Shown piece by piece: positions 11,844-23,523 of a stretch of DNA of 64,000 bases (its first letter is position 1; each line of letters opens with the position of its first letter). This DNA comes from Paraphaeosphaeria minitans (Eukaryota > Ascomycota > Dothideomycetes > Pleosporales > Didymosphaeriaceae), in the NCBI GenBank assembly GCA_015832175.1, contig WJXW01000004.1, positions 2,356,001 through 2,420,000 of the forward strand, written 5' to 3'. The translations under genes were made by a program, and so were the position numbers. The notes under the pieces are model-generated. The model made no database searches. It saw nothing but the letters and a program-made list of their open reading frames with translations, and was not told where the DNA came from.

Positions 11844-13460
11844 ACAACAGCTGTCCTTTTCAGCTGGCTTTATCTAGCGTGCAAGACTTGCGCTCAGTTT
11901 CTTTGGTTTTGGCTCTTGTGCATTACAGGCGTTCGGGTGGATGGCATTACTGGGGACTCGGGTCGCATTTGGATACCCTCATGAGGATTGTTCTGGCTAG
12001 CAGGTTCTGGTACGACATGTTTCAATAGGATGTACGATTACGAGGACCAGTACTTGAGCATAAAGGTGCATGCTATAAAGAGAAATTCGTGACTGCATTG
12101 GATCTTTTAGAGATGGAGTTGTGCTTGCTTCGTGATGTCGTCCAGACCAAAGAACGTAAACAACGACAAAAATGGCTCCAACTGGATCTTGCGGAGGGAT
12201 CTCTGGCTTCTGCTTCATGCACGCGCGTTGTGCACATCGGTATAGTACTTCTTGCATGAAATCAGGGAAACAGGGCAATCGTTCATCTGGGCAGCGTCAG
12301 TCTATGTTGAATGGATTGCGAACTGGAAGTTCGTTGAGGAAATGAGGTGCTCTAGAGTATATCGGCCTCGTTTCCCGTCCAATGGGCAAAAAGTCCCTCT
12401 GCGAGCACAGAAGGCTCATGAGGTTCCCACGCACCTGAAATTATCGACCCACTCCCGAGACTGTACCTTGGGATAGTAGGATTTGTAGGATGCGAGCTGT
12501 TATGTTCATCAGAGTTCTTGTTTAGAGTCACCCATGAGGGTCCCCTGACACGCTCAAAGTCGTTCATTGTTGTTGAGAGATACAGGCCGTTAGCTATATC
12601 GACTCCTGTGCCGCATTTTGTCACTGTTTTGCATTTCTTCCCTAAATATCCAAACGGGTCGACGATCGAGATACGAATCCAGGTATTTCAGAGATCGGCG
12701 CTTTTAGACCATAGTCTTTACTACTCTGACTCTTATCAATGCAACCCAGTTCCATGTGAGTAACTCAAAAGTTTTGGTACCTGGGACTGGTCTTGACGAA
12801 CAAGAAGTGTGAGATCGGGAAGTTTCTTCGTGTCGCTCCAACAGCCTCACAGTAAGATAGCGCTCAGAGGGATCTTGGGCCAATAGGGACGATAGCGGAC
12901 TCCGGTCGACACAGCGATTTGGTCTTGATTGGAAGGTCTTCGGAGCCAAGAATCGAATGTATATAACGCCTTGATGATCGCAGTATTAAGGTGTAGCGAC
13001 GATGAAGAGGTAGACGCCAGAGACGAGGCCGATCTGCCTGGGCATCTTGGACTACCTAGGTACAGTCTCCTACTTGCGTGAGACACAGCCTGAAAGAACC
13101 CGGGTCCAGAAGATATCCACTTAGATCGATCAGAGAAGCTTCGGAAAACAGATCTTTGTTTAGGGTGAGATACGTACTAATTCGATGTCGGACATCTTTC
13201 CGTGGGTAGGCGGGACAAGCCGCGGCAGATCATTGTGGCGCAAAGCGTGGCTTGCACATGCGCTTATGCAAGCCCAGCCGTTAGCGTAGCCTGACGCGTT
13301 TGCCCCAGCTTTGTGCTCTCAAACCGACAAGCTGCATCCGTCACTGACTTAAGCCTCGTCGCGTTTGTCTCTCGCCTTCTTTTCACTCCTGACTTTCTAT
13401 CCAGCTCATCAAATATACCACTCGCATGCGATAGATCTAAATCTCCGAAAACCCACGATC
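11844..13460. other. Intergenic, 1.6 kb
   Basis: Nothing codes convincingly here. One exact TACCTAGGTA palindrome is at 13053-13062, roughly 400 bp upstream of the SAP-domain gene. No RNA gene or repeat array seen. Confidence 0.5.
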
Positions 13461-15465
13461 ATGACAGACTACAACAAAGAGACTGTCGCAAAGTTACGCC
13501 AAGTGCTCAAGGACAGAAATATTCCAAGTACGGGATTGACGAGGAAGGCGCAGATCGTCGAGAAGTTGGAGGAGTGGGACGCGCAAAATGCGATTGAAGG
13601 AGAGGCTGAGAATACGCCGGAGGCTGAAGAGGAGGTAGAGGCAGCGGGTACGTCGAAAGGCGCGCGTTTGCGGTGTTTGGGACATGTTTGCTGACACCAT
13701 TCTAGAGCCTGAGGTAGAAACAGCTTCTCCAGAGCCGCCCAAGCCGGACGATGAAGCTCCAGTAGCCGCGCCGGATGCGACGACGGAAGAGCCTACAGAG
13801 GCGGCAGAAGCAACAGAGATTGCGACAGAGATTGCGACAGAGATTGCGACAGAGATTGCGACAGAGACTGCGACAGAGACTGCGGCAGAGACTGCGACAG
13901 ATACTGCGACCGAGACTACGGCGCCAGAGGATGCGAAAGACAATATCAGTTGTGAAGCTCAAGAAGGAGGTACCGCAGACAGTGTGCCCAAAGAAGATTC
14001 ACAACCGGCCATTGAGATTGCGGAAGAGGCGCAAATACCTACAGAATCGCACGCGACCGATTTCGCACGACCCACACAGACTCCTTCGCCTGCGTCAGAT
14101 GAAAAGCCATCGATTGAGAAGCCCGAGCTCCTTCCTATACCTGAACGCTCAGTGACCTCAACTGCCGATCAATCGAGATTGAACACAGAGGAACTTGAGG
14201 CTGATACAAAGAAGCGCAAGAGGAGGAGCCTGACACCCGAGTTGTCTGCACAAGAGGTACGCACAAAGAAACCTAAGCCAAGTGAAGATGTTGTACATGA
14301 GGTCGCTGTGCCCCACGATGAGGACACTGTCATGGACCAACGCCCAACGGAGGAGGCAGAGAAAGAGCTGGATGAGAAACATATGGATGAGGATGCGGCC
14401 AATGGCAACCAGAAGACCGAGGCCGAGCCAGCGGTACCAGCAGATGAGTCAAAGGCGGCTCTGGAAGCAGAGAAGAAAGAAAAGATCGATCGCTACCGCG
14501 AGTTGCTCGAGCCGTCCTCCGAGTCACCAGTTGCAGACGCCCCATCACACATACCAAACGACCGCTCTGTATCCCCAGCCCTCCACCTTGCAACTCCCGC
14601 CCTGTACATCCGCAACCTCATGCGGCCCCTGCGACCCGAGCCTCTTCGCGCACACCTAGTCGTCCTCGCCTCACCGCCCTCCACAGAACCAGACCCAGAA
14701 ATCATATCCACACTCTTCCTCGACAACATGAAAACCCACGCCCTCGTTCGCTTTGCCTCCATAACCGCCGCGTCCCGTGTACGTGCCTCGTTACACGGCA
14801 CAATCTGGCCACCCGAGGGAAATAGGAAAGACCTCTGGGTCGACTTTGTTCCGGATGACAAATGCGCCACCTGGATTCAGGAGGAAGAAGACGCCATGCT
14901 CGCCGAGAAGGAAGCGCGTGCCGCAAACCGTCCCATCCCAGCCAGGAAATTCGAGGTCGTGTACGCTGAGGATAAAGACGGCGGCTACACTGCCGTCTTC
15001 CAGGAAGTAGGCGCCGGCGCCGCGGCATTCAACCCGCCCAAGGGTCCGCGCCGCGCAAACCATCAGGTTCCCGGTGCTAGCGCCGCACCCCTACCCACGC
15101 AGGAAATCCGTCAGACCGCCGAGGCGTCGTTCAAAACGCTCGACGAGCTGTTTTCTTCCACGACGGCGAAGCCGAAACTTTACTTCCTCGCCGTGTCAGA
15201 CGAACGCGCGGAGGCGCGGACAAAGGACCTTGAGGCGGAAACGAGCCGGCACTGGACGCCGGAGGAGAAGCGAAAGGGGAGGGGCATTCAGGCGAGTCGG
15301 CTGGATCAGAAGACGAGGTTTACGTTTGATGATGAAGATCGGGTTGTTGAGGCGGGCGGGGACTTTGGGCCGTGGACGGAGCAGAGTGATTTTAGGGGTG
15401 GGAGGGGAGGTGGGGGAGGGGTTTTCAGAGGGAGGGGGAGGGGTGGGTGGAGGAGTGGACCTTGA
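13461..15465 (+). CDS. SAP-domain / Acinus-like RNA-processing protein
   Basis: Exons 13461-13647 and 13706-15465 (58-bp intron) give 648 aa. The N-terminus (about residues 4-40, KETVAKLRQVLKDRNIPSTG and KAQIVEKLEEW) is a SAP DNA/RNA-binding motif. A long acidic, Glu/Thr/Ala-rich low-complexity middle follows, including a 12-bp DNA repeat. The C-terminal part (ALYIRNLMRPLRPEPLRAHL, then HALVRFASITAASRVRASLH) resembles the RRM of Acinus. It is followed by PKLYFLAVSDE, which matches the RNPS1-SAP18-binding (RSB) motif, and an RGG-rich tail. Acinus forms the ASAP complex linked to splicing and the exon junction complex; membership here is inferred from this domain order. The domain calls are by eye and should be confirmed by profile search. 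Confidence 0.85.
13813..13920 (+). repeat. In-frame 12-bp coding repeat
   Basis: Nine consecutive 12-bp units (ACAGAGATTGCG and variants with act, gcg or acc changes) encode repeated T-E-I/T-A tetrapeptides in the acidic middle of the SAP protein. Because the unit is a multiple of three, copy-number change would alter protein length without a frameshift. The first copies are nearly identical, the later ones diverged. Confidence 0.9.
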
Positions 15466-15761
15466 GTTGTGCAGGAATCGCAGTCCTCCATTGTATAGTA
15501 AGAACATACATCAGGTCTACTCAGGAGCACCGATACACAGGTAGCTCTGTCAAGCAGTGGCTGATTGGTTGGGAATACGGATAGGCACAGGTGTTGTTTG
15601 CAGCATGTGGTTCGAAACAAGAAGACACCACTACAAACATTAGCTATTCATCGATGAGTCCGACCGAGCCGCAATATGTAAAGCCTTTACATGCTCAGCG
15701 CCGTCTGTTGTAGCGCAACAGAGTGCTCAACGGCCGACCGCCTCACGGCGTCTCCCGGGTT

Positions 15762-15968
15762 ATGACAATGTCAATTGTTGTCTCGCACGGAAACTTCTTG
15801 CACTATGTGACGGGAGATATCAAAGAGGATGGGAGCCAGTCGGGGTGTTGGTGGAAGAATGGGGAGTTTAAGAGCTTTCCAGGGACATGAGGAGGCGTTG
15901 TTGGAGGAAACGGAGAAGAATGTTAGGATGAGGGGCGCTAATGGGCCGGGACAGGGGGAGGGATCCAC
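15762..15968 (+). pseudogene. Fragment of a histidine phosphatase (phosphoglycerate mutase-like) gene
   Basis: The frame from ATG 15762 reads SIVVSHGNFLHYVTGD, then CWWKNGEFKSFPG, and stops at 15888-15890. A +1 frame then continues EEALLEETEKNVRMRG for about 25 codons. The order V-x-x-HGxFLHY-x-T-x-D, W-x-N-x-E-x-x-SF, ETE-x5-RG matches the C-terminal part of fungal histidine-phosphatase proteins. The N-terminal half with the RHG catalytic motif would need about 600 bp, but the SAP gene ends 296 bp upstream. I read this as a truncated, frameshifted relic. An unannotated short gene with introns is less likely. Confidence 0.55.
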
Positions 15969-18194
15969 TTTGATGACAATAACATCAGAGTAGGGAAATG
16001 GGCGCGTGGGTTAGAGAGAGGCTATGTGGAGACCGACCAGTATGAATGGGTTGCAGTACTGGATCCATGCAGTGAGTTCATGAAAGACATACCAAATAGC
16101 AACGTTTACTCTACATGTCAGCCTACTCTCAACGATCGAGAACCCAGATGATGATGGCGCCATTATCTATGAACAAGATGGCGAAACATTGGCGCACTCA
16201 CCTGACACTACTGTTTGCACACCTTGCGAACGATCCTGCTCTTTGAGTTAACCCAAAAAACTAGATAAGAAAGAAAATTATATACTTTTAGGGTCTAACT
16301 GTGCCAAGTCACACGCCCATTCCTCATACGTACAGCACTGTCACAACGTATGACTCATGAGAGCATATTGATTATTATGGCCGTCATCACAAAGCAAGAA
16401 AGGGAGAAACTTCCCATACAGCTACTTGCATATTCTTTTTTGTTTCACACACTGAATGTCAAGAAGAGGAACTACCAACACATGTAGCCACCGAAGTAGA
16501 TTTCAGTCTCGCCACGTGTCATCAATTGGTTATTCTGATCCTTTGGCCGAAGCAGACAGCAACATGAACGCTGTTTGAAAAAGTTATTTCAGACAGCACA
16601 TATGGGGGTCGTACTAGGATTTTAGTGTACCCCGAGAAGATTTGTGTAACGAGAAAGAGAGGGAGAGAGGGAGAGGCGAATCAAACTTTAAATCTATATT
16701 TCACCTTGTCATTCACCGACTTCGACATTGGCATACAATATTGGTTGCGAGATTTTATACCACCGCAAATAAGGCAGGGCGGTGGATGACGACGACTTCC
16801 GCTTTAAGCCTTGAAATGTACTCCGATTTGCCCCTTGGACCTCTTGCCGATGATGATGAGCATCGTTGAGAAGACTTCCAGTGTTCCTGGCGAAAAAGGC
16901 CACGCAGCACCATCTGTTGCGAGGTTTCCTTCTTTTTTAGACGACGCAAATATATGATATTCCTTTTTGAGTAACGAGGAGAGTGTGCAGAGAAGCACTT
17001 TTTCTTCCGCTTGAGCTTATCTTTATGCATTCATAGTCTCATTTATGGTGATGTCTATTATCATCACCACCTTACCCGTGCGGAAACAGACCAGAGCGCA
17101 CAAGCGCCATGTTTTTCCTTCGTCTGGCCGTTTGGGCAAAGTGTCATGTGTCTCTCTGCAACTAAGCTCTTTGGTTCTTCGCGACCGCGAAAAGTGTGTG
17201 GAACAGGACTGCTCGCAACTTGATCTTGTACCTATTTGTGCGTTCGACGCGGAGAACATGTCAAGGAATTGGTTTTTGCTTTGGCACTCACCCAAGAGGA
17301 GCAGTGCCGCGAGGGAAGAGCCGTCATTCTCAAATTTCAAATTGCTTTCAGACAGAGACATAGCCTGTGCATCTCCCAATTTTAGTGGCCAAGAGCAGTA
17401 CCTAGTGTAAAGAACAAAAAAAAAAGCCCCCGACGACACCACATTTATACTCCCGCGACAACCGCCGCTCCCGGGCTACCTAATGATGGTCCCAATCACC
17501 ATCCGCAACAGCGATCCTCAAGGTGTATACATGCCCACGAAGGCCAGAGAAACCGAAGACATGTTGTCTTGCGCGTGTTGTTGTAGACAACCACATCATC
17601 ACGTCGATGTCCTCTGATTTTTAATGGCTAGCGAGATGGAGAGTGAAGAACCGAAAGATTTCCCATTGAAAAAGTATTCATGCTGGTCCTGCTAGCGTTG
17701 TCGATGCTGAGCATAACTACCACTGATCCTTCATCGTTGCCACGCGGGCGCCGGAGCCTGAGACATCAATTGTTCAGCTCCAACTATAGAATGAAAAACA
17801 CACACAGGCCATGGTCCTTGAAGGTTTAGTGTCCCGGGTGAGTGAGCAGTGTGAAGGAACCGTCGTTCCGAATTTCTGCTGTATTGATGTTGTTCCCGCT
17901 AGATTCTCGACGCTGAGCATCATCGCCGCCGCCACCCCGGCTACACGGTAGTGACAAAGCACCCGACAGCATGTAAATGTTGAGCAGATCTTTTTTGGAC
18001 AAAAGACATGCCTCGCAATCTGCCTCGCTTTTAGCATGCACGACGAGCAGCGTGGGAAGAAGAAGAAGAAGAAGAAGAAGAAGAAGAAGAAGAATAGTAA
18101 AAACAAACTTCCATGCAACATATGCTATATACACATATGTATATATACACGACACCCCTCACCACCACCACCACCTCCCTCCCTCCCGCCCCAG
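15969..18194. other. Intergenic, 2.2 kb
   Basis: No supported gene. Overlapping short ORFs at 16.6-17.4 kb on both strands show no domain or biased codon use. A GAA trinucleotide run lies at about 18055-18094, just downstream (3') of the minus-strand small-protein gene. Confidence 0.5.
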
Positions 18195-18789
18195 CTAATG
18201 GCTATTGTACTTTTCCAACGCCGCAGAAATCGCCTCCACCAGCGCAGGCAAACTCCCCATCAGCACCTTCTTATGCTCAATCTTCTTCCCGTTGTAGTAC
18301 ACCATGACGCCGCCGCCTCCGTCGCTCAGCTTCTGGCTCGTGTGGTAAAATCGAACCTGGTTCTTCGCGGCGGCTTGCTGGCTGTGCCGCGTCGCGTGGT
18401 ATTAGTTTCTTTTTTGTTGGAAGGACCGGAACCGGGTGGGGAGTGCGAGGGTGGGGGGATAGAGATTTTAAAAAAGAAAGGAGGAAAGGGGGATGGACGT
18501 ACAACTGCGAATAAAGGTTGTTCTCGACGTCGGATGTTTCCTGGGGATCGGCGATGTCGACGTGCACGAGGACGACGTTGACGCCGTCTTGGTCTACGTA
18601 GCGGGCGTGTTCGCCCATGCTTTATGCATTTTCGGTCAGCCTTTTCTCTTTCTTCTTCTTGTTCGTCCGTGGGAGGGGAAGGGGAAGGGGCAGAGCCAGC
18701 GCCAGAGGCAGAGCCAGAGCCAGAGCCAGAGCCAGAGCCAGGCACGGCCAGGGTAGGGCGTACGTGTTGATTGTTTTCCAGCCCGACAT
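18195..18789 (-). CDS. Small protein of unknown function, 109 aa
   Basis: Three small exons, 18789-18764, 18619-18503 and 18381-18195, join in frame to 109 residues. The protein starts MSGWKTINTMGEHARYVDQD, contains VNVVLVHVDIADPQETSDVE and YHTSQKLSDGGGGVMVYYNG, and ends LPALVEAISAALEKYNSH. I do not recognise a named family. The alternation of hydrophobic strands and helices and the length resemble a small alpha/beta (thioredoxin-sized) fold, but no CxxC is present. It has no signal peptide or membrane segment, so is probably cytosolic. The introns (144 and 121 bp) are longer than most here; the first contains a hexanucleotide repeat. Phases agree at every junction and the last intron has a CTAAT branch site, supporting a real gene. 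Confidence 0.7.
18691..18742. repeat. CAGAGC hexanucleotide repeat inside an intron
   Basis: About eight CAGAGC-type units (some CAGCGC, CAGAGG) lie within the first intron of the 109-aa protein gene. On the coding strand they read GGCTCT. Confidence 0.8.
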
Positions 18790-19567
18790 TGTGTGTTGGA
18801 CCCGGTCTACTGGCGCCGAGGCAGATGTTCGAGGTTCTGATGGGTGCGGTAGGTGGGCTTGGGATGCTCTCGAAAGGAAAAAAAAAGTAAGTAGTAAGTA
18901 GTAAGTAAGTAAGTAGGTAGTAGGTAGGTCTGCAAGCTCTTTCTCCCTCCGTGCTTTTTAGAAAACAGAAACAGAGACAGAACAACAAGGTAGATGGGAA
19001 AAGTTCAAAACCAGCACTCCAGCCCATGCCGATCCAAGATGTCGCACCCTACACAACTGACGTCGTTGCACGCGCCTTCAACGCCACACCCACACGTCGC
19101 CATCGGTCCGCCTACCCTACTGGTCCCCTCGGAACGCTCGGAGGCCCCCCCCAATAGCCTCACCAAGGGACCGCCCACGTTGCTCCGTACGTTTCCCTGT
19201 TTTATGCACCTTTGCCTCGGCGTTGTCGTCGCTGTCATGCCTCTTCCGTAGCCGCGGTGGGTGTTAGTGCGGCGGCACTTGGGCAAACGAATCCTCCGAT
19301 TGGCCACGTCGTCGGATCGCGCATCGCATTACATCACGCATGCATATCGAAGGCACTGCCATTCCACGCTGAATTTGAATTTCTGTGTAGACTAGACTAG
19401 GTATTTATTTTGTTTAAAAGGGGTTACCAACGTGCCGTACCCACCCACTTTTATCGATTTAGGGAGCCCCTACCCCATCCTTTCCCAAATGTGAACCCAT
19501 GCAGGCCAGTATCTAGCACAGTTTGCCCTTTTGTTGTCCAATGCCAGAAGAAAAGTGGCGTAAGAAG

Positions 19568-19661
<94 letters not shown>

Positions 19662-20083
19662 CAAGTAAGTAAGTAAGTAAGGAGATAAATAAGCAGCAAG
19701 GGATAAAAAGGTCCCCGCGGCATAGCCAAGGAAAAGCAAAGGGGATATCAAAGCGAAGTAGCAGGTACAAGAAAGTGAAATAAGCAAAAAGAAGTCGACC
19801 GAGCAAAGGAGCGAGGGTCAAAGAGCGACCAAGAGCCGTAGAACCAGAGCCGACCGTACTGCCCATCCCTCCAGCCGTGTGTCGTCCTGCCCGTGGTATC
19901 TCAACGATTCGTATCCTGTGCCAACCGATACCGTACCCGCCAGTGCCGACCTCCTATGATGTGGAATGAACGCAAGGAAATCTCGGTCCCGTGGGAGACC
20001 GTGTTATCAATACATGGTTTGCGGCGATGCTGCCGTTGATGGCCGTGGGCGTCGGATCATAGGTGAAACCACCTCACTAACGA
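18790..20083. other. Intergenic with microsatellites
   Basis: This is 5' DNA of the small-protein gene and 3' DNA of the kinase gene. It contains a degenerate GTA/GTAA tract at about 18887-18930 and a long pure GTAA tract at 19569-19681. Repeat-derived ORFs here are not genes. Confidence 0.6.
19569..19681. repeat. GTAA tetranucleotide microsatellite
   Basis: About 28 GTAA units over 113 bp, interrupted once by GCAA near 19661. Every unit forms a GTAAGT string on the plus strand, identical to the consensus 5' splice site. Confidence 0.95.
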
Positions 20084-22183
20084 TCACCTGGCGTTGATGT
20101 TAGCCATGTCCTGGTTCGCCTCTTCGTCCTCGATCCTGCGCTTCACGCCGCCGTCCACTTGGATGCCGCTCTGCACCCACTCCATCTTCTCAATGTCCGC
20201 GAGGCTCCTGCGGCCGCGTGACACCTTCTTCAAGAGGCCTTCGACGCAAGCCCGCGCGCCTTCCCATTCCTTGCCTTTCTCGGCGTCCCATTCGCCGTCG
20301 CCGTCGCCGAACCTGATCCAAATCCAGTCGCATCGTGCGATGCGGTGAGCAGGCCGGCTGCGTACAGGCTTGCCAGGCGGAGAGTCGAACGGTAGACGGC
20401 CTTCCATTAGTGCATAGAGTAGAACACCAAGGGCCCAAGCATCAGTTTGACGGCCGTCGTACGGTTGGCCAAGGAGGATTTCAGGGGCAGCATAATCTTC
20501 ACTGCCACAGCGCGTAGTCAACAGAGGTGATTCAGGGGGAGCAGGAACACGGCGCGATAGGCCCAAATCTGTGAGTGTTGTTATGGGATACGGATGTGAT
20601 CGTGGTTTTCTGAGTAGAGGTACTGTAGAAACGGGAATATTAAGGAGGACATCTGTGACATGTTAGTACGGGTTGCCCTCACAGCCTGACTGGTGTCACA
20701 TACTTTCTAACTTGATGTCGCGATGCACAATGAGCTTCTCATGGAGGTACCGGGTAGCACTGACCAGCTCGGCGAAGATGCGCTGGACGAGCTCTACACC
20801 GAGCAGTTCGCGGTTCGTGCTGGCTACATCGAACAGATCACCACCGGGACAATATGTCAAAACAAGCAGCGCTTGCAAAACACCATTATCGAATGCTCGC
20901 AGATGGACGAGCGAAGGATGGGAGACAGAACGGAGCATCTCGATTTCCCGCTTCAGGCTTAGTTCTACGCGCTCTTCGTCGGCGCCGCCCGCCGGACCGT
21001 GCTCGACGACCTTGATGGCGACCAGTTTGCGGGGATCGAGGGTGGTCTCGTTGAGTGGGTCGTTGGCCGGGCGCTTCTCGCTTGTGGCTAACCAGACTTT
21101 GCTAAATGTACCTTGGCCGAGTTGGCGTACTGGGCGCCAGAGCTTCTTCGCCATCTGCGGGCCCTGTCTCACGGTTATGTAGTCGATCTTATCGCTTTCT
21201 GCAGTCTCGTCCTCTTCACTCTCAGTGACGCTCCGATTGCTAGCGGGTGGTGTTGGCAGGCCAGCGGGCACTGTAGCGGAGACCAAGCCTCGCTGTGCGG
21301 CCAGATATGCCTCGCGGTGGAGTCGAGACTCGAACGCGGTGTCGGGCTGAGACGTTCGGGGTGCCACATTCGAGATTGTGACATGGCGGGCGCCGATGTT
21401 GTGCATGGAGTCGGGCCTGAACTCGCTGAGGCTCCTATTCCTCTCGCGGATGGCGTCATTCTTGTGCTGGGTCTGCATGCTGGCGTCCACGGCCTGCTCT
21501 CCAGCTGTCTTGAGCTTATGGTACCCTTTCTTCTTCAACGAGGGCGAGGGTGAGAGCGTGCCGCCTCTGCTAAACATGGCGAATGAATCGTCTCGGGAAG
21601 AGCCAGATGCGCCTCTCGAGCGAGGGCGAAACGAAACACCTCCCCTGGTCCATGAACCCGGTGAATCGCTCATGACCAGTGGCGAAGGGAGCGGGGTGAG
21701 GTCGACCAAAGCGTTCAGCGCGGGGGACGAAAGTGCAGAGCCTGGTGAAAGCGAGCCGGTCATGCCCCCGGCCGAAAATGTGCTCCGCAGATAGCCCTCC
21801 TGTATCGCAATGGGCGCCGTGGCCGAATGCCGCAGCGCGTCAGCCGTGCTGCCGTCCCCGAGCGTCGTCGTCGTCGTCGCGTTTTGCAGGCGCGCGGCAG
21901 CCTTCATGAATAAATCGTCCACGTCGGTGTTGAGCGAGAGGGCGGCGGAGGGGTTGCGGATGTGGAAGCGCGGCAGCGAGGGGTCGGCTGGGTCGTCGGT
22001 GTGGAGCGGCGGGAGGGCTGCTGCGTGCAAGTGACTCGAGGTTGCATTGGCGATGGAGGTGCTGGTTATCGCAGAATGCGAGGCTGCACGAGCGGCCGCC
22101 AGGGCGGAGAGTTGGGTGGGGGACGAGCGGCCGCCCTGGTGCGAAGTCATGTTCGTAGTGTTGATGGAGCGCTGCGGCGGCAC
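20084..22183 (-). CDS. Serine/threonine protein kinase, Prr1-like
   Basis: Exons 22183-20704 and 20652-20084 (51-bp intron) give 682 aa; a second in-frame ATG 12 codons in is a possible start. About 340 residues of Ser/Pro-rich sequence precede the kinase domain (about 345-620). Visible motifs are LGQGTFSKVW (P-loop), VAIKVV, HRDIKLEN with its Asn made by the exon junction, DLGLSR in place of DFG, CGSEDYAAPEIL and the YDGRQTDAWALGVLLYALME stretch followed by RSRPAHRIARCDW. That tail resembles fungal Prr1-like kinases, linked in yeast to pheromone signalling. The spacing between the catalytic-loop Asn (494) and DLG (522) is about 15 residues longer than usual. Kinase identity is firm; the subfamily is a judgement. 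Confidence 0.9.
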
Positions 22184-23523
22184 CGTTCGTGTTTCGCTGA
22201 CCGTGTCTGCGCTTCGTGGCGTCTGGTGGGCGCCCTTCTGGGTAAGGCGCGAGGAAAGTGGCTGCCGGACGCCTGGCTATTGCGCTGGTGCATGCAAGGC
22301 TATCTGAAGCTCGATAGGAAGTTCACGATAGCCGTGACATGCCCATTTCGCCTGGGCTGATGTGTTGCGGCTCGCACGCTCTCCCGGCGCTGTGTGCATC
22401 GGACCGACCCTTGCTATGCTACCCAGATGACATGTGACCCTCATGCTCAGCTACATACCCCGATGACCCGAGACTCCTTGCGATAGACTAGGCATCATGC
22501 TACCCCCCCGTGATCCCTTACGGTAGACTACCTATCCATCATGCTACCCCGAGACCCTTACGATAGACTACCTACCTATCCATCATGCTACCCCGTGACC
22601 CTTATAATAGACTACCTATCCATTATGCTACCCCGTGACCCCTTACGATAGACTACCTATCCATCATGCTACCCCGAGACCCTCACGATAGACTACCTAC
22701 CTATCCATCATGCTACCCCGACGACCAGTGCAACCGAACTCTGCTCCAGCCTCCCATCGATGCGCACCAGGAAGCGCATTCCGGCCTATGAGATTCCTTC
22801 ACCTGGGCACGCCCGTCTTCCGCGGCTAGACTCCAGGGGTGCAGGCCAAGATTCACCCTACCTACATGATACATCCATGATCCAACCTCCCACCTAGGAG
22901 GTACCTCCTATATTCTGCTTCCCACCCGCACCTTGTGCCCACACAATGCCCACACAACCGTCGAGGCATACCGTGGTAGACTGACATCACCACATCACGC
23001 CCGTTCGCAACGCCAAATGCGCCTTTCCACACATACCTACGTCACTGCATTGAATTTTAGTGTGACTAGGTACCTAGGTATCGAAAAGTACCCCGGACAT
23101 CCGTGCCCTCCACAAAGCTGACGCCAAGCGGCTCCGCTCCCTGTGGCCAACGCTACCATGCACGGTAGCGTTGAGGCTCCAAAGAAGACGTCTGGGCACC
23201 TTTCCAAGTGTGAATACAAGTAACTTTTGTGTGAAGAAAAAGAAAAACATCCTCCAAGTGAAAGAAAAACTGGCAAAGCCAAAGAGCGTGATCCAGCTGC
23301 ATCTCACGCTGCTCACACGTCAGCCTTGCCTAATCGCAGTATCCGAGCTCGCCCGCATTGGTCCAAAACAGGCTGCGCAAGACGTGTATCTTGGACGCAT
23401 GCCCGAACACGTGTGCGCGAGACTCATGCATCAAAGCCCGATTTTCCAACCCTGTAACAAGTCTACAGGTGTCCGAATCACCTTCCGCCGTCAGCAATTT
23501 TGCATCATCTTCTCTGCCACTCC
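22184..23523. other. Intergenic, kinase promoter side
   Basis: No gene supported. It holds a minisatellite at 22475-22720 and one exact TACCTAGGTA palindrome at 23071-23080, directly preceded by an overlapping TAGGTACCTA. Confidence 0.6.
22475..22720. repeat. Minisatellite, about 40-45-bp unit
   Basis: Five to six head-to-tail copies containing the phrases CATCATGCTACCCCG, GACCCTTACGATAGACTACC and CTATC. Units differ in length through gain or loss of CTAC and C runs. It starts about 290 bp upstream of the kinase start codon. Confidence 0.9.

Noticed and set aside
16642..17442. Possible gene on either strand
   Set aside because: Overlapping short ORFs in different frames without splice-compatible joins, signal peptide or family resemblance.
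19451..19866. Minus-strand ORFs encoding repeated YLLT
   Set aside because: Translation of the GTAA microsatellite, open in several frames at once.
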